NCBI RefSeq assembly: GCF_014696435.1
Contig: NZ_JACJQG010000080.1
Span: 1-43,693, forward strand
Source: Calothrix anomala FACHB-343
Lineage (GTDB): Bacteria > Cyanobacteriota > Cyanobacteriia > Cyanobacteriales > Nostocaceae
Direction: 5' to 3'
Length of the DNA: 43,693 nt
Of this stretch, positions 33,290 through 41,260 are shown in pieces. The position numbers were made by a program, and so were the translations under genes. How positions within the stretch are numbered: the stretch's first letter is position 1; each line of letters begins with the position of its first letter. The notes beneath the pieces are model-generated. The model saw nothing but the letters and a program-made list of their open reading frames with translations, had not been told where the DNA came from and did no database searches.

Positions 33290-33436
33290 AACTCGGAACT
33301 TCGTGTTCGGAACTCGGAACTTCGTGTTCGGAACTCGGAACTTCATGTTCGGAACTCGGAACTTCATGTTCGGAACTCGGAACTTTGTGTTCTGAACTCG
33401 GAACTTTGTGTTCTGAACTCGGAATTTTCGGTTCAG
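33290..33436. repeat. 21-base tandem array, seven units
   Basis: The unit AACTCGGAACTTCGTGTTCGG is repeated seven times without gaps, with small ordered changes (CGTG, CGTG, CATG, CATG, TGTG, TGTG, then a diverged last unit). Because 21 is a multiple of 3, several frames on both strands stay open (SELGTSC on plus, PSSEHEV on minus). Confidence 0.95.
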
Positions 33437-33675
33437 AAGTGCAACATCCGAGATCCAAGGGTGAATGATGGTGAAAAAAAGGCGAATATTTTCCTAAATA
33501 TCTTCTTTTCAGCAGCTTGCAAACTCAAGCTAGCACAAATATCTTTCATCGGGGCATAAAAATCTTACGCCCTCAGAGAATTTTTTACCAATGCCGAGAA
33601 TTTTTTTGGTAATTTTCTCTCAAAAAATTGGCATGATGCAAATTTAATCTGCACCGGGAAAAATAATATTGTTAT

Positions 33676-33927
33676 TCGTTGAGATGTTAAATGGGTTGGA
33701 GGAGGGCACGGCATTGCCGATGCCCCTACGGTATTATTTTATGGATGAGGAATAGTTTATCGTTGAGATGTTAAATGGGTTGGAGGAGGGCACGGCATTG
33801 CCGATGCCCCTACGGTATGATTTTACGAATGACGAATAGTTGATCGTTGAGATGTTGAATCGGTTGGGGGAGGGCACGGCATTGCCGATGCCCCTACGGT
33901 ATGATTTTACGAATGACCAATGACAAA
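33676..33927. repeat. 84-base tandem repeat, three units, each with a REP palindrome
   Basis: Units start at 33676, 33760 and 33844 with TCGTTGAGATGTT and contain GGGCACGGCATTGCCGATGC followed by CCCTACGG. The sequence is related to the right half of the 179-base repeats next to the RAYT gene (TTCGTTGAGTTGCC...GGTTGG...palindrome...CCCTACGG). Confidence 0.92.
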
Positions 33928-33953
33928 TGAGCATTGACCAATGACAATTGTAC

Positions 33954-33973
33954 AGACGCGATTCATCGCGTCT
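33954..33973. repeat. AGACGCGAT hairpin
   Basis: AGACGCGAT-tc-ATCGCGTCT, 9 bp stem, 25 bases from the stop of the minus-strand permease. Read as RNA from the permease gene, it would fold just after the stop codon. Confidence 0.85.
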
Positions 33974-33998
33974 CTGACAAATGACCATTGACCAATTA

Positions 33999-35216
33999 TC
34001 ACGCGCTTCTTAAGGCGACAATTGGATCGAGTTTGGCGGCGCGTCTTGCAGGTACGACGCCAAAGAATAAACCGATTCCGCCGGAGATACCAACAGCCAT
34101 TGTAATTGCTACAAAAGAAATGCCAGCTTCTAAAGGTGTTAAGGCGGCGACTAAGAAAATTCCACCAACACCAACCGCAGTACCGACAACACCACCAATG
34201 GCGGAAACAATTACGGCTTCAATGATGAACTGTAACAAAATATCTTGCTCGGTTGCACCGATGGCTTTGCGCAATCCGATTTCCTGGGTGCGTTCGGTGA
34301 CGGATACTAGCATAATATTCATAATGCCAATACCGCCGACGAATAAGGAGATACCCGCGATCGCAGCTAGCATGATTGTTAATGCACCTGTAATCTGCCC
34401 GACTGTTTGCAAAGCATCTTTTTGGGAACGAATGGTAAAGTCATCTTCGCCGTTAATTTTGTGTCGTTGGCGGAGTAAATTTGTAATCTGAAATTCTGCT
34501 GCATCAACACTATCGGCGTTTTTGGCAGAAGCAACAATATAGCTTAACTCTAAACCATAGGGAGAAGTCCGCCCAATTAGGCGATTAGCTGTAGTAATAA
34601 TTGGTACTAATACTGCGTCGTCATAATTCACGCCTAAGTTAGAACCTTTAGCAGCGAGAACGCCAATCACTTGAAAGCTAGTATTTTTAATTCTTAACTG
34701 CTGTCCAACAGGATTACTACTACCAAATAATCTTTCGGCTAAATCTGCACCTAATACAGCAACTTGGTTGCTGCGTTTCATATCAATATCGGTGATAAAT
34801 CGCCCTTTCGCCGTTTCAAAATCCCTAACTACCAAAAAACTGGGAGTTGTACCAATGATATTGACATCGGTATTGCGATTGCGGTAAGTCACAACTTGAC
34901 GGCTATTTAATTCTGCCGTCACATTAGCTACAGTGGGTACTTGAGATGCGATCGCTTCTGCATCTTCCAAAACCAGAGTTTTTGGTAAATCTCTGGTGAT
35001 ACGTTCGGTTTCTTGGTTACCGGGAATCACAAATAATGTATTCGGCCCCAAAGACTCAAGCTGCTGGGAAACATACCTTTGTCCGCCTTCGCCAATCCCA
35101 ATCATCGCAATCACCGAAGCGTTACCAATGACAATCCCCAGCATGGTAAGCGCACTGCGCAACTTATTCGACAGCAGGGTTTTCCCCGCCATTTGGATGC
35201 TTTCTAAGAAGTTCAT
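33999..35216 (-). CDS. MacB-type ABC transporter permease (second copy)
   Basis: The 405-residue protein has the MacB/FtsX layout. It has a first membrane helix after NKLRSALTMLGIVIGNASVI (about 17-36), a large periplasmic domain (about 50-275) and three C-terminal membrane helices (about 280-305, 330-355, 365-390), ending LDPIVALRSA. It has no ATPase of its own. Upstream by 124 bases lies an adaptor gene and further up one ATPase gene (39109-39780), which probably serves both permeases. The family exports peptides, macrolides or lipids through a TolC-like channel by a pumping motion of the periplasmic part. It is closely similar to the permease at 39881-41158, so the pair arose by duplication. 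Confidence 0.92.
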   Translation of the reverse strand: MNFLESIQMAGKTLLSNKLRSALTMLGIVIGNASVIAMIGIGEGGQRYVSQQLESLGPNTLFVIPGNQETERITRDLPKTLVLEDAEAIASQVPTVANVTAELNSRQVVTYRNRNTDVNIIGTTPSFLVVRDFETAKGRFITDIDMKRSNQVAVLGADLAERLFGSSNPVGQQLRIKNTSFQVIGVLAAKGSNLGVNYDDAVLVPIITTANRLIGRTSPYGLELSYIVASAKNADSVDAAEFQITNLLRQRHKINGEDDFTIRSQKDALQTVGQITGALTIMLAAIAGISLFVGGIGIMNIMLVSVTERTQEIGLRKAIGATEQDILLQFIIEAVIVSAIGGVVGTAVGVGGIFLVAALTPLEAGISFVAITMAVGISGGIGLFFGVVPARRAAKLDPIVALRSA

Positions 35217-35224
35217 TTATCAAG

Positions 35225-35340
35225 AGACGCGATGAATCGCGTCTGTACAATTATTATTGGGCATTGGGCATTGGGCATTGGGCATTGAAAATTAATTGTT
35301 GTTCCCCTGCCCCCTGCTCCCTGCCCCCCTGCCTTTTCCC
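35225..35340. repeat. Hairpin and heptamer repeats between permease and adaptor
   Basis: An AGACGCGAT hairpin (35225-35244) is followed by GGGCATT heptamers (35258-35286) and CCCTGCC/CCCTGCT units (35305-35335). Such a structure between genes of one operon could uncouple their expression. Confidence 0.8.
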
Positions 35341-36795
35341 CTAGTCCCTCTCTATCTTGTAATCCTTGGGTGGATTTACAAAAATGCGATCGCCACTTTT
35401 GACGCCTTCTAAAACCTGGATTTGGTCTTTGATTTGGGCACCGACAGTGACTTGGCGAAATTGGGGTTTATTGTTTTCGTCGGGGACGAGTACGCCTGTT
35501 TGACCTTTTTCGGTGACGATGGCGACGGTAGGTAATACTAAGGCATTGTTGACGCGATCGCCAATAAAGGTTAAATCTACATTCAAGCCTGAGCGCAGCT
35601 TATCTAAACCTGTATCTAATGCCACCCGCACTTGGAAGGAAGTTACGCCCTGTTCTACTACTGCTTCTGGTGCTATTAGGCGCACGTTACCTTTAAATAT
35701 TTGGTCGGGGTAAGCATCAGCAACGATTTCTACCTGTTGTCCTGGCTTAATTCTGCCAATGTCTGCTTCGGGAACTTGGGCTAAGACTTCTAAACCCCGC
35801 GCTACAGCGACAATGGAACTAGATGTTGCTGAGGCGCTACTCGATGCGGAAGTAGTTGGTGTAACAAATGAGCCAACGTTAGCGTACTTCTGGGTAACAA
35901 TACCGTCAAAAGGTGCGCGAATTACTGTGTCTGCAAGTCTTACCTGGGCTGCTTTTAACTGTGCTTGGGCTGCTTTTACAGCTGCTTGGCGTTGGGCAAT
36001 TTCCTCAGGACGGCTACCATTTTGTAACAGCACTAAAGCGGCGCGGGCTTCAGTAACGGCGGCTTCTCTAACGTCGATTTCTTCGCTGCGAGTTCCACTT
36101 TGCAGCAGAGAGAGGCGTTTTTGCGTTTCTTGTAAACTAGCTTTGGCGCGGCTATTTTCACTGATATATTGATCGAGCTGATCTTGAGAAGTTGCGCCTT
36201 GTCTGGTTAATTCCCGATATCTCTCGACTCTGGCTTGGGTTAAGTTAACTTGGGCTTGAGCTGATTCTACCTGCGCTTGCGCCTGGCCGATTTCTTGGGT
36301 GCGATTACCTGCACGGGCTGAGGCTAACTGCGCTTCTACTTGGGCTAAACGCGCTTTGGCTTGGGCGATTTCTTGGGGACGACTCCCGGCGCGGGCTTCA
36401 TCGAGTTGGGCTTGGGCTTGGGCAATATTGGCTTGATATTGGAGAATTTGCGCTTGAATTTCCCCCACATCCATCCGGGCAATTACTTGTCCTTGTTTAA
36501 CGCGATCGCCTTGTTCAACATATAATTCACCCAACACCCCCGGATTTTTGGGACTGATATTTACACTCTGAACTGGTACTACCTTCCCACTAGCAGCAAT
36601 CCGCAAAGTAACAGTTTGGGTTTCTACAGGAACCGTTAATTCCGAAATATCTTGTTTGTTATTTCCCTGATTCACTAAATTATAGGTAGTAGTACTACCT
36701 ACAACCAATGCACCTGCTGTTACTAGTCCTATCAGCCAGCGCATCGGATACTTAATTTTTTTGCCAATCACGGGGATTTCTACATACGTATTCAT
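35341..36795 (-). CDS. Periplasmic adaptor (HlyD/MacA-like), second copy
   Basis: The 484-residue protein has an N-terminal membrane anchor (about 20-40), a first beta-barrel/lipoyl half (SPKNPGVLGELYVEQGDRVK, about 81-100) and a long coiled-coil hairpin (about 115-300) rich in AQAQLDEARAGSRPQEIAQ-type repeats. It closes with the lipoyl second half (VIRAPFDGIVTQKYANVGSF) and barrel domains. This is the membrane fusion protein of a tripartite exporter, linking permease and TolC. The coiled coil contains four RPQEI/RTQEI/RSEEI/RPEEI-type internal repeats, so it is longer than in E. coli MacA. It pairs with the permease at 33999-35216. Confidence 0.92.
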   Translation of the reverse strand: MNTYVEIPVIGKKIKYPMRWLIGLVTAGALVVGSTTTYNLVNQGNNKQDISELTVPVETQTVTLRIAASGKVVPVQSVNISPKNPGVLGELYVEQGDRVKQGQVIARMDVGEIQAQILQYQANIAQAQAQLDEARAGSRPQEIAQAKARLAQVEAQLASARAGNRTQEIGQAQAQVESAQAQVNLTQARVERYRELTRQGATSQDQLDQYISENSRAKASLQETQKRLSLLQSGTRSEEIDVREAAVTEARAALVLLQNGSRPEEIAQRQAAVKAAQAQLKAAQVRLADTVIRAPFDGIVTQKYANVGSFVTPTTSASSSASATSSSIVAVARGLEVLAQVPEADIGRIKPGQQVEIVADAYPDQIFKGNVRLIAPEAVVEQGVTSFQVRVALDTGLDKLRSGLNVDLTFIGDRVNNALVLPTVAIVTEKGQTGVLVPDENNKPQFRQVTVGAQIKDQIQVLEGVKSGDRIFVNPPKDYKIERD

Positions 36796-37110
36796 GATAC
36801 CAGCCGATAAGGATTGTTTTGCGGAAATAGCTGTTAGTTAATGGGCTATGAGGGCAGTTTTTCAGAGAATCAAGTTTAGAATAAAGCCTAGTTATTTATT
36901 AACGGACTCAATATTCTCTTGCTCAGTTATAGCTTAATTTCCTTTAATTTTAGCTATTACCTGTTTGGCTTAACTTCACCTGAATGGGTGAGTTACAATC
37001 AGCAGTAAAGACTCAGTCCTTATTCCCATCTAGAGCATAAATTTAGCCGATATAAACGAAGAGATTTTAAGCCTTATACCAATTATAAAAAACAATGCGA
37101 CAGACTGTAG

Positions 37111-37131
37111 GGGCATGGCAATGCCATGCCC
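37111..37131. repeat. REP-like palindrome
   Basis: GGGCATGGCA-a-TGCCATGCCC, perfect 10-bp arms, preceded by GTAG as in the other copies. Confidence 0.85.
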
Positions 37132-37216
37132 TCCTAGAATATATTGATGTTTCGCCAACATTATTTAACTTGGTCTTGTACTAATTCACATAATGTTGGC
37201 GACAAATAAATTCTTT

Positions 37217-37280
37217 GTAGGGGCAAGGCACCAGTAAGATAATTTGATATACCGAAAGATTGTGGATGCCGTGCCCCTAC
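37217..37280. repeat. Long inverted repeat, REP-like family
   Basis: Arms GTAGGGGCAAGGCA and TGCCGTGCCCCTAC with one mismatch and a loop of 36 bases. The loop end (ACCGAAAGATTGTGG) matches that of 13983-14044 (ACCAAAAGATTATGG), so both are copies of one element. Confidence 0.75.
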
Positions 37281-37577
37281 CCATCTGTCGCATTCTTCTT
37301 TCAAAATGGTATTACCTGATGCCTATCCTCATAGAGATAATTGTGAATATCTTACCCATTCAGCATCTTAAAATAACCATTCTTGAGGTTGAATAATATA
37401 GTTAGATGAATGGTATCTATCAAGGAAACTAATTTATATAGCACACCAGTAAATACAAAAATAGCACTAAAATGCTGACTATAAATTGAGCTATAGTTAG
37501 CATTTCATATTTGAAAAAATCAGACTAAATTTCAGACTCCAAAAAGATTTGATTTTGATAATTCCTGTGCTAAAGCA

Positions 37578-38999
37578 CTAACGCGCAGTTCTCGAAGTGA
37601 CGGAACGCTGTAAATTAGCCAAAGCGCGATTATAATCTAAAATCGCTGTCACTCGATTACCTTCAGCCCTAGTTAAGTCATTTTCCGCAGAAATCACTTC
37701 AGTTTGCGTACCCACACCAGCTTGTAAACGCAATCTAGCTATTTGCAAAGCTTCTCTAGCTTGGGTTAAAGCTAAAGTTGAAGTTTGCACGTTATCTAAA
37801 TTAGACTGCAACTGAAAATAATATTGTTCCACATCAAAGCGGATGAGATCGCGCTGGTTAGCAAATTGAGTTTCTGCGATCGCAATATTAGCACGTGACT
37901 GCGCTGCTCTAGCTCTAGCTGCACCACCATCGAATAAAGTTAAATTAGCTTGTAATCCTACAGAATAGCCATCAGCAACGCTAATTGAATCGTTATACCT
38001 ATCCTGCAAACTGTAAATCCCATTTAAACCCAGTTGCGGACCTAATTGCGACAGTGCTTGTCGGCGTTGTTGTTCAGCTTGATTGCGTTGTGCTAAAAAT
38101 TGCGGTAATTCTGGGCGATTTTGATAAGCTTGGATAATGGTTTGTTCGAGTGTTAACTGCCATAAACCCGCTATTCTCACCGGATCGACGGCAGTAATAT
38201 CTATTGATTGTGGCAAACTTAAAAGAGTAGCAAACTGACGCCGAGCTATTCTTTGTTGAGATATTGCATTAGTCAGTTGTTGTTGAGCATCAGCTAAATT
38301 AACTTGCGCTTGCAATACATCAAATTGCGTACCTACTCCCGCTTCTAGTCGAGCTTGAGTATCGCGTAAACTCGCCTGAGCATTTTCTACCGCAGAGCGA
38401 TTAATTCTCACTTGTTCATCTGCTTGTTGTAAATTGTAATATTGGGTAGAAACATTTAAACCAATTACCGCAGATTGATTTTCAAAATTTAATTCATCAA
38501 TCCGTACCTGTTCCTCAGCAAATCGAATACTAGCTTGGCGATTTCCAGATGTATATAGGTCATAATTGATTTGTGCTTGACCGCTAAAGGATGTCGTTGA
38601 TGGCGATGAACCACCAAAAAAACCATCACCATTATTAGTTAAATTTCCATTAATACTAGCATTAGGAAGTAAAGCCGCCTGAGCTTCCCTGAGCGCACTT
38701 TGACTGCGTTCTAATTGAAATTGTGCTGCTTGTAAATCTCGATTATTGCGTTTTGCTAATTCTAAAGCTTGATTTAAACTAATAGGTACAGTTCCCTGAA
38801 TCCTAACTTCTTCCGGTTTAGTCGGAAATTGTAAAGGATTAGGATTTGGTGTGAGATTATAGAGAACTGATGCTGAATTATTCGTCTGATTTGGAGATTG
38901 CAGCGTTTGTGCATCTGCGCTTTTAGTAAATGTTGCAATTAAAAGAGAAACTAAAACAGCCACCCAGGTAAAATGCACGCGGAATAATATCGAGTTCAT
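37578..38999 (-). CDS. TolC family outer-membrane efflux channel
   Basis: The 473-residue protein has a signal peptide (about 1-30, ending ADAQ) and two outer-membrane-efflux-protein repeats. The first contains ISLNQALELAKRNNRDLQAA (about 74-93), the second AQLALxQTIIQAYQNRPELP-like segments (about 280-300) and ends in AENDLTRAEGNRVTAILDYN followed by RALANLQRS. Each repeat builds half of the alpha-barrel through the periplasm, and three chains form the channel. An insertion near residues 120-150 (GDGFFGGSSPSTTSF) fits an extracellular loop. It is the only TolC in the locus and probably serves both adaptor/permease sets. Confidence 0.93.
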   Translation of the reverse strand: MNSILFRVHFTWVAVLVSLLIATFTKSADAQTLQSPNQTNNSASVLYNLTPNPNPLQFPTKPEEVRIQGTVPISLNQALELAKRNNRDLQAAQFQLERSQSALREAQAALLPNASINGNLTNNGDGFFGGSSPSTTSFSGQAQINYDLYTSGNRQASIRFAEEQVRIDELNFENQSAVIGLNVSTQYYNLQQADEQVRINRSAVENAQASLRDTQARLEAGVGTQFDVLQAQVNLADAQQQLTNAISQQRIARRQFATLLSLPQSIDITAVDPVRIAGLWQLTLEQTIIQAYQNRPELPQFLAQRNQAEQQRRQALSQLGPQLGLNGIYSLQDRYNDSISVADGYSVGLQANLTLFDGGAARARAAQSRANIAIAETQFANQRDLIRFDVEQYYFQLQSNLDNVQTSTLALTQAREALQIARLRLQAGVGTQTEVISAENDLTRAEGNRVTAILDYNRALANLQRSVTSRTAR

Positions 39000-39108
39000 T
39001 GTTAATACAAAAATAATTCGTAATTCGTAATTCGTAATTCGTAATTAAAACTTACGCACAGTCTATGAATTATTGGTATCTTGACGGTTAAATAAATCAA
39101 ATTTACAA
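39000..39108. repeat. TTCGTAA repeats between ATPase and TolC genes
   Basis: ATTCGTAATTCGTAATTCGT heptamers (39011-39044) fill part of this short gap. Confidence 0.8.
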
Positions 39109-39780
39109 TCAACCAACAATTAACCCATCTTGTACGCGGATAGTTCTGTGAGTTTGTGCAGCAATATCTGGCTCATGGGTAACGATGACAATGGTAATTC
39201 CTTGCTCATTTAATTCTGTTAATAAATTCATGACTTCGTAAGAAGTTTCTGTGTCTAACGCACCTGTAGGTTCGTCAGCTAAAACTAATGCAGGACGGTT
39301 GACTAAAGCACGCGCGATCGCAACTCGTTGTTGTTGTCCCCCAGAAAGTTGACTAGGACGGTTAGCTACACGTTCTTTAAGTCCCACTCTCTCTAATGCT
39401 TCTAATGCTCTTTGCTGGCGTTTAGCCTTGGGAATATTGGCGTAAACCATCGGTAGCATGACATTATCTAACGCCGTTGCTCTTGCCAAAAGATTAAATT
39501 GTTGAAACACAAACCCAATTCTTTGATTGCGAATATAGGCTAATTCATCATCATTAAAAGTAGTTAAATTTCTGCCTTCAAAAATATAATGTCCTGCCGT
39601 TGGACGATCCAAACAACCTAAAATATTCATCAAGGTAGATTTACCCGAACCTGATGCACCCATAATTGCCACATATTCACCTTCCTCTATTGAAAGTTGA
39701 ATTCCCTTAAGTATGGGAACATCAATTTCTCCTAAATGGTATGTTTTAGTAATAGATTCCATCCAAATCATTGTGGGCAT
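39109..39780 (-). CDS. MacB/LolD-type ABC transporter ATP-binding protein
   Basis: The 223-residue ATPase has Walker [10 protein letters not shown] (about 40-48), a Q-loop in [12 protein letters not shown] (about 88-99), the signature [16 protein letters not shown] (about 144-159), Walker [15 protein letters not shown] (about 161-174) and the H-loop in VIVTHEPD (about 198-205). The TGALD after Walker B is typical of the MacB/LolD/FtsE group that drives mechanical export. It lies 100 bases downstream of the first permease gene and upstream of TolC. As the only ATPase in the locus it should serve both permeases. Confidence 0.94.
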   Translation of the reverse strand: MPTMIWMESITKTYHLGEIDVPILKGIQLSIEEGEYVAIMGASGSGKSTLMNILGCLDRPTAGHYIFEGRNLTTFNDDELAYIRNQRIGFVFQQFNLLARATALDNVMLPMVYANIPKAKRQQRALEALERVGLKERVANRPSQLSGGQQQRVAIARALVNRPALVLADEPTGALDTETSYEVMNLLTELNEQGITIVIVTHEPDIAAQTHRTIRVQDGLIVG

Positions 39781-39782
39781 AT

Positions 39783-39879
39783 CAATTTTAGATTTTAGAT
39801 TTTAAATTTTAGATTTTGAATTTTGAATTTTGAATTTTGAACTTTGAATTTTGAACTTTGAATTTTGAATTTTGAATTA
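39783..39879. repeat. AT-rich heptamer repeats (TTTTGAA/TTTTAGA)
   Basis: About 95 bases made almost only of TTTTAGA and TTTTGAA units, in the gap between ATPase and permease genes. Confidence 0.9.
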
Positions 39880-39880
39880 A

Positions 39881-41158
39881 TTAGTCGCTCCTTAAGGCGG
39901 TAATTGGATCTAATTTGGCGGCATTTCTCGCGGGAATGACGCCAGCTATTAAGCCAACGGTTAACGAAAGTCCAAAACCAACAATTACTGAGATTAAAGA
40001 AATTACAAAGGGAAATTTAAAAATACTGGCTGCACCAAATGCGATCGCAACACCACTCACCATGCCAATGATTCCACCGACAATGGAAATCACGATCGCT
40101 TCGGCTAAAAATTGATTTAATATGGCTGAATTCGTCGCGCCTACGGCTTTGCGGATACCAATTTCTCTGGTACGCTCGACTACAGAAACTAGCATAATAT
40201 TGGCAATGCCAATACCGCCAACTACCAGAGAAATTCCCGCGATCGCTACTACCATGATTGTAAATAAACCCACTACATTGGTTAAAGTACTCACGATATC
40301 AGCTTGATTGGTAACGCGAAAATCATCTACTTGCGGTGGATAGATATTGTGACGCAGGCGTAAAAGATTTGTCACCTGAAACTGCGCTGCTTCTAATTGT
40401 TCTTGATTGGCAGCTTTGACTAAAATCCCATTTACGGAAATACCTGTTAGGGCATTATTACCAACTAGCCTCGCTGACATACTCGTTAGGGGAATGAAAA
40501 TTTGGTCATCGCGATCGAAAGGCCCCTGAGAACCTTTAGGTTCCATCACGCCAATGACTCTATAAGCTTCTCCCCGAATGCGGATAGTTTCATCTATAGG
40601 GTTAGCACCTTGTCCAAAGAGAGTCCGCAGCACTGTCGGCCCTAGTACAGCCACCTGTGCAGAGGTATCTAGTTCATCTTGAGTAAAATATCTCCCTTGT
40701 TGCGGGTAAGTATTTCTCGCTTCTGGGTAGTTTAAATCTGTACCGTAAATTGTGGTTGATGTGTTTTGTCCTTCATAAACAACTTGGGCGTTTCGCTGCA
40801 AATAGGCAGAAACAATTTGCGCTGATGGTGCTTGAGTTGCGATCGCTTTTGCATCTTCCCAGGTTAAAGTGCTACTTGAACCCAACCCTTGGCTGATATT
40901 CCCGCTTCTCGCCGCACCCGCTAAAATTTGCAGCACATTCGTACCCAACCCTTGTATCTGCTGCTCAACTCCCTTTTGTACCCCTTGACCTACAGAAGTA
41001 ATCGCAATCACCGAAGAAATACCAATAATTACGCCCAGCATCGTCAATCCTGTGCGTAATTTATTACTCCATAACGTCTCTGCTGCCATTGATAAAATTT
41101 CCCACAACGGCACAGTACGGGTATTATTTTTTTTGTAAAAACCCAGGAATTTGAACAT
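39881..41158 (-). CDS. MacB-type ABC transporter permease (first copy)
   Basis: The 425-residue protein has one N-terminal membrane helix (NKLRTGLTMLGVIIGISSVI, about 34-53), a periplasmic domain (about 65-290) and three C-terminal helices (about 300-325, 350-378, 388-415), ending LDPITALRSD. The layout is identical to the permease at 33999-35216 and the two are clear paralogues. The first about 18 residues (FLGFYKKNNTRTVPLW) are an extra cytoplasmic start. It probably works with the adaptor encoded 102 bases upstream and the ATPase encoded downstream. Confidence 0.92.
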   Translation of the reverse strand: MFKFLGFYKKNNTRTVPLWEILSMAAETLWSNKLRTGLTMLGVIIGISSVIAITSVGQGVQKGVEQQIQGLGTNVLQILAGAARSGNISQGLGSSSTLTWEDAKAIATQAPSAQIVSAYLQRNAQVVYEGQNTSTTIYGTDLNYPEARNTYPQQGRYFTQDELDTSAQVAVLGPTVLRTLFGQGANPIDETIRIRGEAYRVIGVMEPKGSQGPFDRDDQIFIPLTSMSARLVGNNALTGISVNGILVKAANQEQLEAAQFQVTNLLRLRHNIYPPQVDDFRVTNQADIVSTLTNVVGLFTIMVVAIAGISLVVGGIGIANIMLVSVVERTREIGIRKAVGATNSAILNQFLAEAIVISIVGGIIGMVSGVAIAFGAASIFKFPFVISLISVIVGFGLSLTVGLIAGVIPARNAAKLDPITALRSD

Positions 41159-41218
41159 AGGGACTAAAGGCTAGGGGGCAGGGAGCAGGGGGCAGGGGGA
41201 AAAATGACAATTTTGTAC

Positions 41219-41238
41219 AGACGCGATTCATCGCGTCT
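41219..41238. repeat. AGACGCGAT hairpin between adaptor and permease
   Basis: AGACGCGAT-tc-ATCGCGTCT in the 102-base gap, together with GGGGCAG heptamers (41170-41200). The same hairpin sits in the equivalent gap (35225-35244) of the second adaptor/permease pair. Confidence 0.85.
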
Positions 41239-41260
41239 GTGAGTCTCTGAGCAATGACAA

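Larger units (their letters stand above)
33206..33998. other. Repeat-filled region between the caspase and efflux genes
   Basis: Nearly all of this stretch is repeats: the 21-base tandem array (33290-33436), the GAAGTGCAAC/GAATGATGGTG block (to about 33495), the 84-base triplet (33676-33927) and an AGACGCGAT hairpin (33954-33973). Open frames here are repeat artefacts. Confidence 0.7.
36796..37577. other. Gap inside the efflux locus with REP-like hairpins
   Basis: The 782 bases hold a palindrome GGGCATGGCA-a-TGCCATGCCC (37111-37131) and a long inverted repeat (37217-37280) that resembles 13983-14044. No gene is seen. A promoter for the second adaptor/permease pair is likely in the AT-rich part near 36830-36960, so the pair may be a separate transcript from the upstream genes. 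Confidence 0.55.

Noticed and set aside
33226-33559. Repetitive peptides (SELGTSC, PSSEHEV, VRNSELR) encoded on both strands
   Set aside because: A 21-base unit keeps all frames open by arithmetic. There is no convincing ribosome binding site or non-repetitive protein part.
33676-33927. Possible CRISPR array in the evenly spaced repeats
   Set aside because: The whole 84-base unit is repeated, including what would be spacers.
33999-35216. 504-base plus-strand frame rich in Ala, Pro and Thr opposite the permease
   Set aside because: It lies opposite conserved membrane segments of the permease and shows only the mirrored codon pattern.
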